This document shows positions 27,387-37,478 of a DNA stretch of 64,000 nucleotides, piece after piece. Numbering within the stretch: the stretch's first letter is position 1; each line of letters starts with the position of its first letter. The notes beneath the pieces are model-generated. The model was not told where the DNA came from, made no database searches, and was given only the letters and a program-made list of their open reading frames with translations. This DNA comes from Bacteroides sp. 224 (GTDB lineage Bacteria; Bacteroidota; Bacteroidia; Bacteroidales; Bacteroidaceae), in NCBI RefSeq assembly GCF_010500995.1, contig NZ_QVMK01000003.1:1-64000 (forward strand), in the 5' to 3' direction. The translations under genes and the position numbers were made by a program.

Positions 27387-28948
27387 TCACCAATGTTTCG
27401 TTCTTCTGAATTAAAGTTGACTCCTATTTTAACTAGTTTTCGTCCATCTGCTTCGTAAGGAATCAGGTAACCTTTGTTGTTTATCTGCTCAAGCGCTTCC
27501 TGAACGGTTCCATTTAACTTAAATTCGAAAACAAAGATGGCATCTTTTGTTTTTACTACTGCATCAGCCCGACCGCGCGCACTACGTACTTCAGCTTCGG
27601 CAAACTGTCCCATCAGTTTGAATATTAAATAGAATACAACTTGATAATGACGTTCGGTCCGGTCATTCAATTCGTAGGGAAAATCGGCAAAAAAAGAACG
27701 TAGGCGAGTAAGGAAAGCATCTACGTCTCCTTGACGAAGCTCACTCACAAAACGCCCCACGTAAAATGCTGTATTATCTGCAGATATACTGGTGTAGAAT
27801 GGAGTTACAAAATTAAGAAAGCCATATTTTACCTCCTCGTTGGGAAATCCGAGCTTATAGGTACGAAATTCTTCGTCATAAGACTTTATAGTAAGGTACC
27901 CACTTTGGTAAATCATGGGTATAGGGTTATTGGCACTTGCCCGATCTGCAATCAGTGAGTTGGCAGATACCTCTATGCCCTCCAACTCTCGAAGGTCATA
28001 ATCTGTTTTTTGAAGCATTTCTGCCAAAAAGGTGGGAGTACCACTGGCAAACCAATAGCTGCGAAGTTTTTGGGTAGAGAGCGCATTAAGTATACTGAAC
28101 GGATTAAATATTCCTTCTTGTTGGTCTTCGTTAAAAAAATAGCCATCATACATACAAGTCAGTTCAGTTATGGCTTCATCATGAGTCATATTGTTGTTAA
28201 CGGCAAGAGCCTCTATCTCTGGGTCGAAGGTGTCTTCTATCTCTTTCCGGGTAAGTCCACAAAGGTCACAGAAGCGATTATCAAGGCTAATATCCATCAA
28301 CTGGTTCAGGTTACTGAATATGCCCATTTGAGCAAACTTTGTAACTCCGGTGATAAAAATGAATTGAAGCCAAGCATCGGCACTCTTCAACACACTGTAG
28401 AACCCGGTAAGAAGTTCACGAAAGCTGTTCTGTAACTTCTCATCATGAAAACTGCGCAGTAGTGGTTTATCGTATTCGTCGATAAGCACTACCACTCGCA
28501 ACCCGGTTTTTTGATATGCCTTTTGAATAACGGTCATAAAACGACCGGAGTAACTTTCTCCGGCACCTCCTGTTTCATATAATTCCTCCCACTCACGAAG
28601 TTGACGAGAAAGGATCTTTTCCAGATCTTCATACGTTTCATACTTCTCTGCATTCAAATCAAGATGTAATACCGGATACTGTTTCCAGTCTTTTTCTACT
28701 GTTTCAATGAACAACCCTTCAAAGAGTTCTTTCTTTCCCTGAAAATAGGCTTCAAGCGTAGAGAGTATCAGACTTTTGCCAAATCGTCTTGGGCGACTCA
28801 AGAAGTAAGGGTTACCCATTTGAATAAGTTGATACATCTGCTTTGTTTTATCTACATAAAGATACCCATCGCTACGAAGTTTCTCGAAGTTTTGTATTCC
28901 AATAGGATAACGACGGGGAAGACCCGGATGTTTTATAGAGATGCTCAT
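27365..28948 (-). CDS. AAA-ATPase/PD-(D/E)XK family protein (DUF1703)
   Basis: The start is set at ATG 28948 (MSISIKHPGLPRRYPIG); a TTG further upstream is less likely. 527 residues. N-terminal AAA-ATPase-like domain with YVDKTKQMYQLI, a P-loop variant SRPRRFGKS (~residue 57) and Walker B VVVLIDEYDKP. C-terminal PD-(D/E)XK nuclease-like domain with GRADAVVKTKDAIFVFEFKL. The family is common in many copies in Bacteroides genomes and its role is unknown. A second member is at 38935. It heads the AmpG-kinase transcript, overlapping the permease gene by 22 bp. Confidence 0.88.
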   Translation of the reverse strand: MSISIKHPGLPRRYPIGIQNFEKLRSDGYLYVDKTKQMYQLIQMGNPYFLSRPRRFGKSLILSTLEAYFQGKKELFEGLFIETVEKDWKQYPVLHLDLNAEKYETYEDLEKILSRQLREWEELYETGGAGESYSGRFMTVIQKAYQKTGLRVVVLIDEYDKPLLRSFHDEKLQNSFRELLTGFYSVLKSADAWLQFIFITGVTKFAQMGIFSNLNQLMDISLDNRFCDLCGLTRKEIEDTFDPEIEALAVNNNMTHDEAITELTCMYDGYFFNEDQQEGIFNPFSILNALSTQKLRSYWFASGTPTFLAEMLQKTDYDLRELEGIEVSANSLIADRASANNPIPMIYQSGYLTIKSYDEEFRTYKLGFPNEEVKYGFLNFVTPFYTSISADNTAFYVGRFVSELRQGDVDAFLTRLRSFFADFPYELNDRTERHYQVVFYLIFKLMGQFAEAEVRSARGRADAVVKTKDAIFVFEFKLNGTVQEALEQINNKGYLIPYEADGRKLVKIGVNFNSEERNIGEWKIEAQ

Positions 28949-28990
28949 AGAATAATAACAGTTATTATTGACCAATGTTTCTTGTTAGAG

Positions 28991-28998
28991 CAAAGATA
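28991..28998 (-). promoter_or_regulatory. Bacteroides -7 box for the AAA-ATPase/ampG transcript
   Basis: The minus strand reads TATCTTTG 43 bp before the ATG at 28948. It lies just left of the SpoIID/LytB stop. -33 box not clear. Confidence 0.35.
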
Positions 28999-29005
28999 TG
29001 ATTTT

Positions 29006-30328
29006 TTATGGAGAATAGTATACTCTTTTTATAGTAGCCCCCTTATAATAATGAAGTAATATATCACTATAAGAATATCCCTTCTCCCCCATAACAGCAG
29101 CTCCTATCTGGCAAAGACCCACACCGTGTCCCCAGCCGGCACCGGTTAAGATGAATTTACCGGGAATTGCATCTTCAATATCCGTTTTATCTATTACGAA
29201 TGCAGAGCTGTATAAATGAGAAGTAGAAAGCGTGCGACGTATCTCCAACTCTTTTCCTATAATCATGGTGCGCTTGCTACCTACAATCTTTAGTTTTATT
29301 AATCGGGCGGAAGTACCTCTTTCAACAGGAATCAAGTCTATAATATTTCCAAAATCAATACCTGAACGGTTGAAGATCAGTTCAGACAACTCTTTTTGAG
29401 TATACTCCACCTTCCATCGGTAAAAGTTAGTGGTTTCTTGATCGTAGTTATTGAGGACTTGAGATAGGATATTCTTATCTGTAGTGTTGCAGAAAGCTTC
29501 GGGAGAAGTGCGTATCCATCTTTCCGCCTCTGCCTCTAATCGCAAATCGGGCAGATTGGTATAATCCTTACTATCTCTTTGTTTGAGGAGGTAGGGGTGC
29601 AGTATATTCTCCCAAGCATTTTGGAACTCTTCAAAAGCTCCTCCACAGCATTTGGAGAAGCGAGCATCACAAATCCGATCATCAAAAGTTAATACTTGCC
29701 CGTATGTTGCGCGAATGGCCTCTTTCACTATTTCAGTGGAGGCACGGGTAATGCCTTGGTAGCGTTGGCAATGATCATCTGCACAAACATCGAAGTGAGT
29801 ATGGTCTTCTCTATCATACCACTTTACCAATTCTCCTTCGTTTTGAGTAAAGTTGGAGACGCTTTTCTGTTGAGAACTAACTGTTTTATTTTTCTGTACT
29901 TGGCTCAGCAACCAACTCCTCGATATAACAGCGTGCGCCTTAAGCAACTCCAGAGAAGCGGTGGCACTCATCTCCGAAGAGATAACACTTGTGAGATAGT
30001 TCTCTACATGAATAAGGTTGATTCCCGTTAGTTTACCATTCTCTACTATAATTTTAAAGCTGCCTTGAAAGCGTTGATTCTCTTTTCTTTCCCAATGAAA
30101 ATTGATGCCAATAGTAACATCCTTTATCTCGAACTCACTGTTTGTTTTATTAACCGGTTCAAACAATAATTCATCGAACAGAGTACCCAACCACTCTATT
30201 TTACCCTCTTTATAGGTTGCTGTATGCTTGCCCTCAATCTCTTTGTTGTTTATCTGATAAGGAGCCAACAGCACAAAGTCAATCTGATTCTCAGATAATA
30301 TGCCTACACTAACTTGGGGTTCTTTCAT
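29006..30328 (-). CDS. SpoIID/LytB domain protein (amidase enhancer type)
   Basis: 440 residues. Residues ~95-440 carry the SpoIID/LytB fold: LTSVISSEMSATASLELLKAHAVISRSW, then a Cys/His-rich insertion (FDVCADDHCQRYQG, FSKCCGG) and the C-terminal GWGHGVGLCQIGAAVMGEKG. SpoIID is a lytic transglycosylase acting on denuded glycan strands. No signal peptide is seen, unusual for a wall enzyme, so it may act on imported muropeptides. It is the last of three genes joined by 4-bp overlaps (GT2, DUF4922, SpoIID), next to the AmpG/MurK-like genes. Confidence 0.82.
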   Translation of the reverse strand: MKEPQVSVGILSENQIDFVLLAPYQINNKEIEGKHTATYKEGKIEWLGTLFDELLFEPVNKTNSEFEIKDVTIGINFHWERKENQRFQGSFKIIVENGKLTGINLIHVENYLTSVISSEMSATASLELLKAHAVISRSWLLSQVQKNKTVSSQQKSVSNFTQNEGELVKWYDREDHTHFDVCADDHCQRYQGITRASTEIVKEAIRATYGQVLTFDDRICDARFSKCCGGAFEEFQNAWENILHPYLLKQRDSKDYTNLPDLRLEAEAERWIRTSPEAFCNTTDKNILSQVLNNYDQETTNFYRWKVEYTQKELSELIFNRSGIDFGNIIDLIPVERGTSARLIKLKIVGSKRTMIIGKELEIRRTLSTSHLYSSAFVIDKTDIEDAIPGKFILTGAGWGHGVGLCQIGAAVMGEKGYSYSDILLHYYKGATIKRVYYSP

Positions 30329-31260
30329 AGAGTTGATTTAATTTGTTGGGTTATTGTGCGGAGTTTATTTCCTGATACACAAACCTCATTCAATATATAT
30401 TTGATCTCTGCCGATGTTATTTTGTTGAAGTCCTTTTCGAGGGGGGAGATAAACATTCCACCTAAATCAACAGAAGCAGGACTTATCAGGAGGTTCTTAT
30501 CTCCTTCGGCAAAGTATAAATCCGGGCGATGTTTCTCGCGAGGGAAGATACAGGTTATCCAGATACCTTTCTCGTACCAAGCTAATATGTTCATCATGGG
30601 TTCTTCATCTTCGGGCTTTAGTTCCAGGGCGTTGTAAACGGAGTTGAAGAGAACCTCAGCTTCCGGCAGATTATCCGATTCAATAACGAATGTAGCCCTT
30701 GGAGTGTCGTGTATGCGCCATAAGATGGCTCCGGGATGCTTTACCACCCTCTCTTTGGGTATGAAGCTCCATTCCTTTTCTATGGGTAGGAAACCTTTAT
30801 TGCCTGCCTGAAAGTGTAGATGATCGGGGGCGGAGGCTCCGGATTTAGGGCCGTTGTAGAAGACAATGTACTCGTCCAGCTCCTTAGCCAGATTCAGCAT
30901 ATCGGCAAATCTCCCTTTGATAAGTTGTTTGGAGTGACTGATATAAGGTATGGTTAAATGGCGTGGGAATATAGGATAAGGATTGACAAGTATGGTATAA
31001 CGTTCTGCAAAAGGAACGCCTTTCTGCTCGGTTGGGCGGTTAGCGCCACAAAGAAAGCAGGGACGTTGCTGTATCGACTTTGCATCTACTTTAGCTGCCG
31101 AAGAAGTAATGCGTGCCGGATTGAACTGTACTTTACAGGTACAATAGTTTATTTTAAACTCATTCGTCTTTGCTTGCGAAAGTGCTTCATAGTTATCTTT
31201 TGCCAACTTCCAATCGGTAAGTTGCTCGCGAAACAGGTTTTGTACAGCTTCCTTTATCAT
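30325..31260 (-). CDS. DUF4922 protein, HIT/GalT-like nucleotidyltransferase fold
   Basis: 311 residues. [12 protein letters not shown] followed by CFLCGANRP gives a possible Cys-based zinc site, and [12 protein letters not shown] (~residue 150) is an H-x-H motif like that of GalT/ATP-adenylyltransferase (HIT) enzymes. The family is known as DUF4922 in Bacteroides, function not established. It may transfer or cleave a nucleotidyl group on a sugar phosphate. It is coupled by ATGA overlaps with the glycosyltransferase upstream and the SpoIID-type protein downstream. Confidence 0.75.
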   Translation of the reverse strand: MIKEAVQNLFREQLTDWKLAKDNYEALSQAKTNEFKINYCTCKVQFNPARITSSAAKVDAKSIQQRPCFLCGANRPTEQKGVPFAERYTILVNPYPIFPRHLTIPYISHSKQLIKGRFADMLNLAKELDEYIVFYNGPKSGASAPDHLHFQAGNKGFLPIEKEWSFIPKERVVKHPGAILWRIHDTPRATFVIESDNLPEAEVLFNSVYNALELKPEDEEPMMNILAWYEKGIWITCIFPREKHRPDLYFAEGDKNLLISPASVDLGGMFISPLEKDFNKITSAEIKYILNEVCVSGNKLRTITQQIKSTL

Positions 31261-32603
31261 GGTATGTTTCTATTCATGGCAATGCGTGCCTGCAACTCCC
31301 AGGTTCTTAATCTATCTTTATATGTATTATGAATATTCAGTTTAAGAATATCTAAAGAGGCATCCGAGTTATCTTCCCATCTGCGGCAAAGATAAACCAC
31401 TTCATATACACGCCCAATTTGATAATGGCGAGAGAATGCCAATCCCAATGCATAATCCTCGCCATAGCTGGTATTGGGTACATTGATTTCTCTCAGAATA
31501 GGAGTATAAAAAGCACGTGGAGCACCCAGCCCATTAATGCGCAGTGCGTTGTTGCGTCCATTCTCCGGAGTCCACTCTTTATGGTCGATGATGCCGGGGG
31601 GTATCGTATTCAGGTTGAAGTCTGTCATTCTATAAGTTCCCACTACCATGGCACATTGTTGCTCGTAGAAGGCGTTGACCATTAATTGCAGCGTATGCTC
31701 GTCGCTATATATATCGTCGCTATCTAATTGCACGGCAAATTTTCCGCACTGAGGATGATGAATGCCTATATTCCAGCAACCGCCGATACCTAAGTCGGTT
31801 CGTTCCGGCAGCAGGTGAATAATTCTTTCGTCGGAAGTATATTTACGAATGGCTTCGGTTGTTCCGTCAGTAGAATGATTATCTATAATGATAAGATTGA
31901 ACTTAAAGTCCGTTTTTTGTTTGAGTACGGATTGAATGGCATCTTCTATGGTACGAATGCGATTACGAACCGGTATGATGACAGAAGCTTCGTACTCAAA
32001 GCCCTCCTTATCAAAGGATATGGATTGGAAGCGAGGAGGCAGATAGCCGCCTATTTCCTTTAAGTGTTCGGTGCAAGCCTGCTCCATCTCTACCTGAACC
32101 TGCCTGTTTTTAGGGTCCACATAGTCGAACATCTTTTCACTGTTCTTCCGGTTATCAGACGAGGTTTCGGTATATAGATACTCATTGATATGCACCAGTT
32201 CTCCTTTTTGCGAAAGCTTTAGGCGGAAGTCATAAAACCCGGCAAATTGATAATCGGCACTCATGCAAGAAACAGCCTCCACGAAGGCTGAGCTCCTGAT
32301 AAGTAAGAGAGAACCAAAATCGAAATCATCTCGCAAACTGCCCAGTTGGTAATCAATAACCGGATGGCTTATTGTGTTTCCATCAATTAACCGGTAATGA
32401 TCGGCATATACCATACTTGCCCGGCTTGATTCCAGTATTTGCATCATGCGTTCCAAGGCAAAGTAGCCCAATGTACAAGCTTTGTCACCAATGTGCAACA
32501 GTACGTAAGGGGCTTCTATACCACCGGAAGCAATCTCCCTGAATGTGCTGCTACCCGTTAGTGGGCTGATGGTTAATTCCCGGCAATTTGCAAGAGCTTT
32601 CAT
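31257..32603 (-). CDS. Two-part GT2 glycosyltransferase
   Basis: 448 residues. The C-terminal half (from ~205) is a GT-A family 2 transferase: [28 protein letters not shown] and the DXD-like [13 protein letters not shown]. The N-terminal ~195 residues resemble a second GT-A-like half ([31 protein letters not shown]) without a clear donor site. It begins the three-gene operon with DUF4922 and SpoIID. A role in a wall or surface glycan is likely; substrate unknown. Confidence 0.8.
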   Translation of the reverse strand: MKALANCRELTISPLTGSSTFREIASGGIEAPYVLLHIGDKACTLGYFALERMMQILESSRASMVYADHYRLIDGNTISHPVIDYQLGSLRDDFDFGSLLLIRSSAFVEAVSCMSADYQFAGFYDFRLKLSQKGELVHINEYLYTETSSDNRKNSEKMFDYVDPKNRQVQVEMEQACTEHLKEIGGYLPPRFQSISFDKEGFEYEASVIIPVRNRIRTIEDAIQSVLKQKTDFKFNLIIIDNHSTDGTTEAIRKYTSDERIIHLLPERTDLGIGGCWNIGIHHPQCGKFAVQLDSDDIYSDEHTLQLMVNAFYEQQCAMVVGTYRMTDFNLNTIPPGIIDHKEWTPENGRNNALRINGLGAPRAFYTPILREINVPNTSYGEDYALGLAFSRHYQIGRVYEVVYLCRRWEDNSDASLDILKLNIHNTYKDRLRTWELQARIAMNRNIP

Positions 32604-32615
32604 TTGAATGTTTTT

Positions 32616-33560
32616 TTAGTGCATATACTTGCTCACAAAGTTCCTTGTTCTATCTACATATTCCTCCGTATGATCCCAATACGCATCAGCGTGTTCTACT
32701 TCGGGAATTACCCACAATTCTTTTTCGCCGGGTTTGGCTTCGTAAAGGGGGTAAACCATTTGGGTAGGCACATACGTATCATTGCCTCCATGTATAAAGA
32801 ACATGGGGCGATTGCATTTCTTTACCTGTTCCAATGCCGTTGCTTCTTTAAATCCCCAACCATTCTTCATCTTGCAATATAGGGAAGTGGTATGCATCAG
32901 AGGGAAGGCAGGCAGGCCGTATTCGGCTTTTAGTTTATGGGCAAATTCATCCCATACGCTGGTGTATCCGCAGTCTTCCACAAAGCACTTGATGTTGTCG
33001 GGCAGTTCTTCGCCGGATGTCATCATGGTAGTGGCTGCTCCCATAGATATGCCATGAAGAACCATTCGGGTGGTGTCGCCATATAGTTGGGTGGTTACAT
33101 CTATCCATTGGAGAATATCCAAGCGATCTTTCCAGCCCATTTGTATATACTCTCCATCGCTTTTGCCATGCCCACGTAGGTCGGGCAGTAGGATGTTGTA
33201 TCCCAATACCTTATTATATAGGTGACCAATCATAAGCATACGAATAGAGTTGTCGGTATATCCATGAATGATTAATGCGGTATTTGGCGACTCCTCTGCC
33301 GATTTCACATACAGGGCATGAAGCTTTGCGCCATCTTCTGCCAAGATGAAAGTGTCTTTTAGTGCCGAGTGGTGGTGTAGGCTATCTACCCACTCTTTCA
33401 TATATGTATGTTCAAAAAGGTAGGCATAAGAATCTTCTTCGTCCGTGGCGGATGTTTGGGAAGCCAAAGAGAAATTAAACATAAATACAGTTCCTCCAAT
33501 GAGGATAATCAATAAAACGACAAGAACGCTTAGGGTGATAACTGTTTTTTTACTTTTCAT
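32616..33560 (-). CDS. Membrane-anchored alpha/beta hydrolase
   Basis: The start is set at ATG 33560 (MKSKKTVITLS), overlapping the YiaA gene by 11 bp; the longer frame begins at GTG. 314 residues with an N-terminal transmembrane anchor (LVVLLIILIGGTVFMFNF). Alpha/beta hydrolase elements: oxyanion HGYTDN, nucleophile elbow LHGISMGAAT (Ser172), and HGGNDTYVPT and EVEHADAYW for the Asp and His. It resembles BAAT/acyl-CoA thioester or peptidase S9-like hydrolases of the envelope. Substrate unknown. Confidence 0.85.
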   Translation of the reverse strand: MKSKKTVITLSVLVVLLIILIGGTVFMFNFSLASQTSATDEEDSYAYLFEHTYMKEWVDSLHHHSALKDTFILAEDGAKLHALYVKSAEESPNTALIIHGYTDNSIRMLMIGHLYNKVLGYNILLPDLRGHGKSDGEYIQMGWKDRLDILQWIDVTTQLYGDTTRMVLHGISMGAATTMMTSGEELPDNIKCFVEDCGYTSVWDEFAHKLKAEYGLPAFPLMHTTSLYCKMKNGWGFKEATALEQVKKCNRPMFFIHGGNDTYVPTQMVYPLYEAKPGEKELWVIPEVEHADAYWDHTEEYVDRTRNFVSKYMH

Positions 33561-33978
33561 GCTCAGCATCTCTAATGTTTTTCTGAACAGATATGGCAGC
33601 ATATACACTCATGGTATAGGCTATTCCATAAAATCCCTTTTCGCTTAATAGCAACTCGGCATTCCATAATCCGACAACCAGCAGCAGAATAGAAGCCAAT
33701 GTGCCAAACCAACTGATAGACAGAAATATATTTGTAACGGGTACTCCATCCAATTTGTCGCGAACGCTCTTTTGCAGGGCAATCACCGAAAAGAGCCCGA
33801 ACAGCAGAATGGTAAAATAGTAGCCTTTCTCATTCAACTGCATTTCTGCATTATACAAACCTATCAGGTAGCAAACTACTCCGATAAGTAATACAATCCA
33901 AGTAGCAGCGATGTAAGCCGGAGATGGGGTTTTGCTCTTTTTTGATGGGGTATTTGCGATTTTAACTTCTTCTTCCAT
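33550..33978 (-). CDS. YiaA/YiaB-family inner membrane protein
   Basis: 142 residues with a duplicated two-helix unit: AATWIVLLIGVVCYLIGLYNAEM...NEKGYYFTILLFGLFSVIALQK and ISWFGTLASILLLVVGLWNAEL...SEKGFYGIAYTMSVYAAISVQK. This repeated pattern is the YiaAB domain. Four transmembrane segments; function unknown. Preceded by a well-formed promoter and overlapping the hydrolase by 11 bp. Confidence 0.85.
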   Translation of the reverse strand: MEEEVKIANTPSKKSKTPSPAYIAATWIVLLIGVVCYLIGLYNAEMQLNEKGYYFTILLFGLFSVIALQKSVRDKLDGVPVTNIFLSISWFGTLASILLLVVGLWNAELLLSEKGFYGIAYTMSVYAAISVQKNIRDAEHEK

Positions 33979-34021
33979 TTGTTAGTGTTTTAAATTATCA
34001 TATTTTGAAATATTCAGCGGA

Positions 34022-34052
34022 CAAAAATAGATTTAATTTTATAGAAAACAAA
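34022..34052 (-). promoter_or_regulatory. Bacteroides promoter for the yiaA-hydrolase operon
   Basis: On the minus strand TTTG (34049-34052) and TATTTTTG (34022-34029) are 19 bp apart, a full match to the Bacteroides consensus. The gene starts 44 bp downstream. The -33 box touches the asd terminator stem. Confidence 0.6.
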
Positions 34053-34081
34053 AGCCCGACCTAAAAACATAAGTCGGGCTT
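34052..34081 (-). terminator. Rho-independent terminator after asd
   Basis: AAGCCCGAC and GTCGGGCTT form a 9-bp perfect stem with a 12-nt loop, followed on the minus strand by a T-rich tail. It lies 25 bp after the asd stop. Confidence 0.88.
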
Positions 34082-34105
34082 CCTATTTTAGCTGTTTTTG
34101 AGGCT

Positions 34106-35116
34106 TTATTTAACATCTCCCTCTTTAATCAGATACTCTGCAATTTGTACAGCATTCAATGCAGCACCTTTCTTTATCTGATCGCTTACAGTCCAGAAAG
34201 TTAATCCGTTTTCGTTGGTTAAGTCCTTACGGATACGACCTACATACACAGGATCTTTACCGGCAAGGAATAACGGCATCGGATAATTTTTAGCTTCCGG
34301 ATCATCTTGCAAAATAATTCCGTCGGCTTTCGAGAATGCTTCGCGGGCTTCTGTTATAGAAATAGGACGCTCTGTTTCTACCCAAATGCTTTCGGAATGT
34401 GCTCTTAAAGCAGGCACACGTACACAGGTTGCACTTACTTTAATGTCGGAGTGCATAATTTTCTGTGTTTCGTTGTACATCTTCATTTCCTCTTTGGTGT
34501 ATCCGTTTTCAGTGAATACATCTACTTGAGGAATCAGGTTGAAAGCCAACTGATAAGCGAATTTCTCTACAGTTACTTCTTCACCGGCCAATACCTGGCG
34601 ATATTGTTCGTATAACTCGTCCATAGCAGCAGCACCGGCACCACTGGCAGCCTGATAGGTTGATACATGAACGGTTTTGATGTGAGAAAGCTCTTCGATT
34701 GCTTTCAATGCCACTACCATTTGAATAGTAGTACAGTTCGGATTGGCAATCACACCACGAGGACGATCTTTGGCATCCACAGCATTTACTTCGGGTACTA
34801 CCAAAGGTACATCATTATCCATACGGAAAGCGCTGGAGTTATCAATCATTACCGCACCGTATTTGGTGATGGTCTTTTCAAACTCTTTAGAAGTTCCTGC
34901 ACCGGCAGAGGTGAAAGCAATGTCTATATCCTTGAAGTCATCATTGTGTTGCAGAAGTTTGACTTCGATCTGTTTACCGCGGAACGTGTATTTACTTCCG
35001 GCACTACGTTTAGAGCCGAACAACACTAATTCATCCAACGGGAAATTTCTCTCATCAAGCACGCGCAGGAACTCTTGTCCTACGGCTCCGCTTACGCCAA
35101 CGATAGCTACTTTCAT
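34106..35116 (-). CDS. asd: Aspartate-semialdehyde dehydrogenase
   Basis: 336 residues. Converts aspartyl phosphate to the semialdehyde for lysine/diaminopimelate, threonine and methionine synthesis. N-terminal NADP-binding [14 protein letters not shown], the catalytic Cys128 in ANPNCTTIQ, and the substrate-binding [15 protein letters not shown] with a catalytic His. Length is normal. It is monocistronic, with a strong terminator after it and a TATTTTTG box upstream. Confidence 0.96.
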   Translation of the reverse strand: MKVAIVGVSGAVGQEFLRVLDERNFPLDELVLFGSKRSAGSKYTFRGKQIEVKLLQHNDDFKDIDIAFTSAGAGTSKEFEKTITKYGAVMIDNSSAFRMDNDVPLVVPEVNAVDAKDRPRGVIANPNCTTIQMVVALKAIEELSHIKTVHVSTYQAASGAGAAAMDELYEQYRQVLAGEEVTVEKFAYQLAFNLIPQVDVFTENGYTKEEMKMYNETQKIMHSDIKVSATCVRVPALRAHSESIWVETERPISITEAREAFSKADGIILQDDPEAKNYPMPLFLAGKDPVYVGRIRKDLTNENGLTFWTVSDQIKKGAALNAVQIAEYLIKEGDVK

Positions 35117-35150
35117 CTTTTCTTTTGTTTAATTTGTGAGTAATTGGATG

Positions 35151-35158
35151 CAAAAATA
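35151..35158 (-). promoter_or_regulatory. Bacteroides -7 box upstream of asd
   Basis: The minus strand reads TATTTTTG, 35 bp before the asd ATG. -33 box not evident. Confidence 0.4.
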
Positions 35159-35312
35159 CTATAAAATGTGATAATATCACGTTTATTTGCTTATATATTT
35201 ATCGTTTTGAGTTATATTTAGCCGTAAAGTCACACAGATTAACGCAAAAGTTTAGAGTATCGTAATAAAAACTCTGCGCATTAATTCGTTAGCAGGTTTT
35301 CTTCTTTTTTAT

Positions 35313-35320
35313 TACTTTTG
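35313..35320 (+). promoter_or_regulatory. Bacteroides -7 box upstream of the antiporter operon
   Basis: TACTTTTG matches TAnnTTTG and lies 25 bp before the ATG. TTAG at 35289-35292 is a weak -33 candidate at 20 bp. Confidence 0.4.
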
Positions 35321-35345
35321 CAAGTAAATTCTAAAACCTAAACAA

Positions 35346-37478
35346 ATGGATTGGTTGAATATCAACATACATTTCCCTATCACAGACCCCACCTGGATCT
35401 TTTTGTTGGTTTTAATTATAATTCTTTTCGCTCCCATTCTGTTAAGCAGACTACGTATACCTCATATCATCGGGCTGATTATCTCCGGAATCATTGTAGG
35501 AGAATACGGGTTTAATATATTGGAACGTGATAGCAGCTTCGAACTCTTCGGCAAAGTAGGTCTTTACTATATCATGTTTCTGGCCGGGCTTGAAATGGAC
35601 TTGGAAGACTTCAAGAAGAATCGGATGAAAGCTCTGGTATTCGGGCTTTTCACCTTTATTATTCCAATGGTTTTGGGGGTGTGGAGTTCTATGTCATTGC
35701 TCGAATATAGTTTCACGACTTCTGTTTTGTTGGCCAGTATGTACGCTTCTCATACATTGATTGCATACCCCATTGTGAGTCGTTACGGTTTGTCGAGAAT
35801 TCGCAGTGTAAGCATAACGATTGGTGGTACGGCTATTACAGTTGCATTGGCTCTTTTGGTGCTTGCCGTGATATCGGGCATGAATAAAGGAGAAGTCAAC
35901 GAGTGGTTTTGGGTATGGCTTGCCATAAAAGTGATTGGCGTCTGTTTCCTTATTATATTCTTTTTCCCTCGCATTGGACGCTGGTTCTTCCGTCATTATG
36001 AAGATAACATCATGCAGTTTATCTTTGTGTTGGTGATGGTTTTTCTTGGGGGAGCCATACTGGAACTGGTAGGAATGGAGGGTATACTGGGTGCCTTCTT
36101 AGTGGGACTTGTTTTGAATCGATTGATACCCAACCTCTCTCCTTTAATGAACAGGCTGGAGTTTGTGGGAAATGCCTTATTCATTCCTTACTTCCTGATT
36201 GGAGTGGGAATGATTATTGATATACGAGCACTTTTTACCGGTGGCGAAGCTTTGAAAGTAGCAGTTGTTATGACCATTGTTGCTACGTTTAGCAAGTGGT
36301 TGGCTGCCTGGTTAACTCAAAAGAGTTTCCGGATGCGTGCTACAGAACGCGAACTCATATTTGGCCTGAGTAATGCGCAAGCAGCGGCTACACTGGCTGC
36401 CGTATTAGTCGGAAATAAAATAGAAGTTTCTCCGGGAGTTCCACTATTGAATGACGATGTATTGAACGGAACAGTGGTAATGATTTTATTTACCTGTATC
36501 ATAAGTTCCATCGCTACCGAGCGTGCCGCGCGGAAAATGACTGTAGAAGATGATACAGGCGCTACCGACGAAAAGCCCAAAGAGCAAGAAAACATCTTGA
36601 TACCGATAGCTAACCCGGATACCATTGAGAACCTGATAAATATGGCTCTTTTGATGAAGGAGCCCAGAAGGAAAGATGGCCTGACTGCTCTGAGTGTAAT
36701 CAACGACAGCAATGCTTCGGAAGCCCGTTTGATACAAGGAAAGCGAGCCTTGGAACGTTCGGCAATGGTGGCAGCAGCGGCCGATGTCAATGTACATACT
36801 GTCACCCGTTTTGACATGAATGTAGCTTCGGGAATTATTCATGCCATGAAAGAGTGCGCTGCCTCCGAAGTAGTTATCGGGCTGCACCATAAAGTAACGC
36901 TGGTAGATTCTTTTCTGGGTACGCTTACCGAAAATCTATTGAAAGGCACCCATAAGCAGGTGATGATTGTGAAGAATCTCATCCCGGTTAATACATTGCG
37001 CCGGATTATAGTAGCTGTTCCGGCCAAGGCGGAATATGAAATCGGCTTCTTTAAATGGGTAGAGCGTGTTTGTCGGATGGGGCTTCAATTGGGTTGCCGT
37101 GTGCATTTCTATGCAAACAAAGATACATTGCGTTATCTGGAAGGCTTTATTAACAAGAAATATAAGGGTGTAAGAAGAGAATTTACCGAACTGGAAGAGT
37201 GGGAAGATTTGTTACTGCTTACAGGACAGGTGAATTATGATCATCTATTAATTATTGCAAGTGCTCGCAGAGGATTCATTTCGTATGATCCTTCTTTCGA
37301 GAAACTCCCTTCGCAGATTACTAAATACTTTAATAACTGTAGCTTGATAGTGCTTTATCCCGATCAATATGGAGATCCGCAGGAAACATTATCATTCTCC
37401 GAACCGTTGCATCACAACGAATCTCATCATTATGATAGTATAGGTAAGTGGTTATATAAATGGTTTAAGAAAGGATAA
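35346..37478 (+). CDS. CPA2-type Na+/H+ (cation:proton) antiporter with USP-like domain
   Basis: 710 residues. Residues ~15-395 carry 12-13 transmembrane segments of the Kef/NhaP-like CPA2 family (LRIPHIIGLIISGIIVGEYG, MFLAGLEMDLEDF, GLSNAQAAATLAAVLVGNK). Residues ~415-700 are cytoplasmic and similar to universal stress protein domains (ENILIPIANPDTIENLINMA, LIIASARRGF). It exchanges cations for protons in the inner membrane. The stop TAA shares one base with the tcdA start (TAATG), so both are co-translated. Confidence 0.88.
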   Translation: MDWLNINIHFPITDPTWIFLLVLIIILFAPILLSRLRIPHIIGLIISGIIVGEYGFNILERDSSFELFGKVGLYYIMFLAGLEMDLEDFKKNRMKALVFGLFTFIIPMVLGVWSSMSLLEYSFTTSVLLASMYASHTLIAYPIVSRYGLSRIRSVSITIGGTAITVALALLVLAVISGMNKGEVNEWFWVWLAIKVIGVCFLIIFFFPRIGRWFFRHYEDNIMQFIFVLVMVFLGGAILELVGMEGILGAFLVGLVLNRLIPNLSPLMNRLEFVGNALFIPYFLIGVGMIIDIRALFTGGEALKVAVVMTIVATFSKWLAAWLTQKSFRMRATERELIFGLSNAQAAATLAAVLVGNKIEVSPGVPLLNDDVLNGTVVMILFTCIISSIATERAARKMTVEDDTGATDEKPKEQENILIPIANPDTIENLINMALLMKEPRRKDGLTALSVINDSNASEARLIQGKRALERSAMVAAAADVNVHTVTRFDMNVASGIIHAMKECAASEVVIGLHHKVTLVDSFLGTLTENLLKGTHKQVMIVKNLIPVNTLRRIIVAVPAKAEYEIGFFKWVERVCRMGLQLGCRVHFYANKDTLRYLEGFINKKYKGVRREFTELEEWEDLLLLTGQVNYDHLLIIASARRGFISYDPSFEKLPSQITKYFNNCSLIVLYPDQYGDPQETLSFSEPLHHNESHHYDSIGKWLYKWFKKG

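Noticed and set aside
36317..36817. 166-residue antisense frame in the antiporter gene
   Set aside because: Overlaps a strongly supported antiporter frame and shows no family motif.
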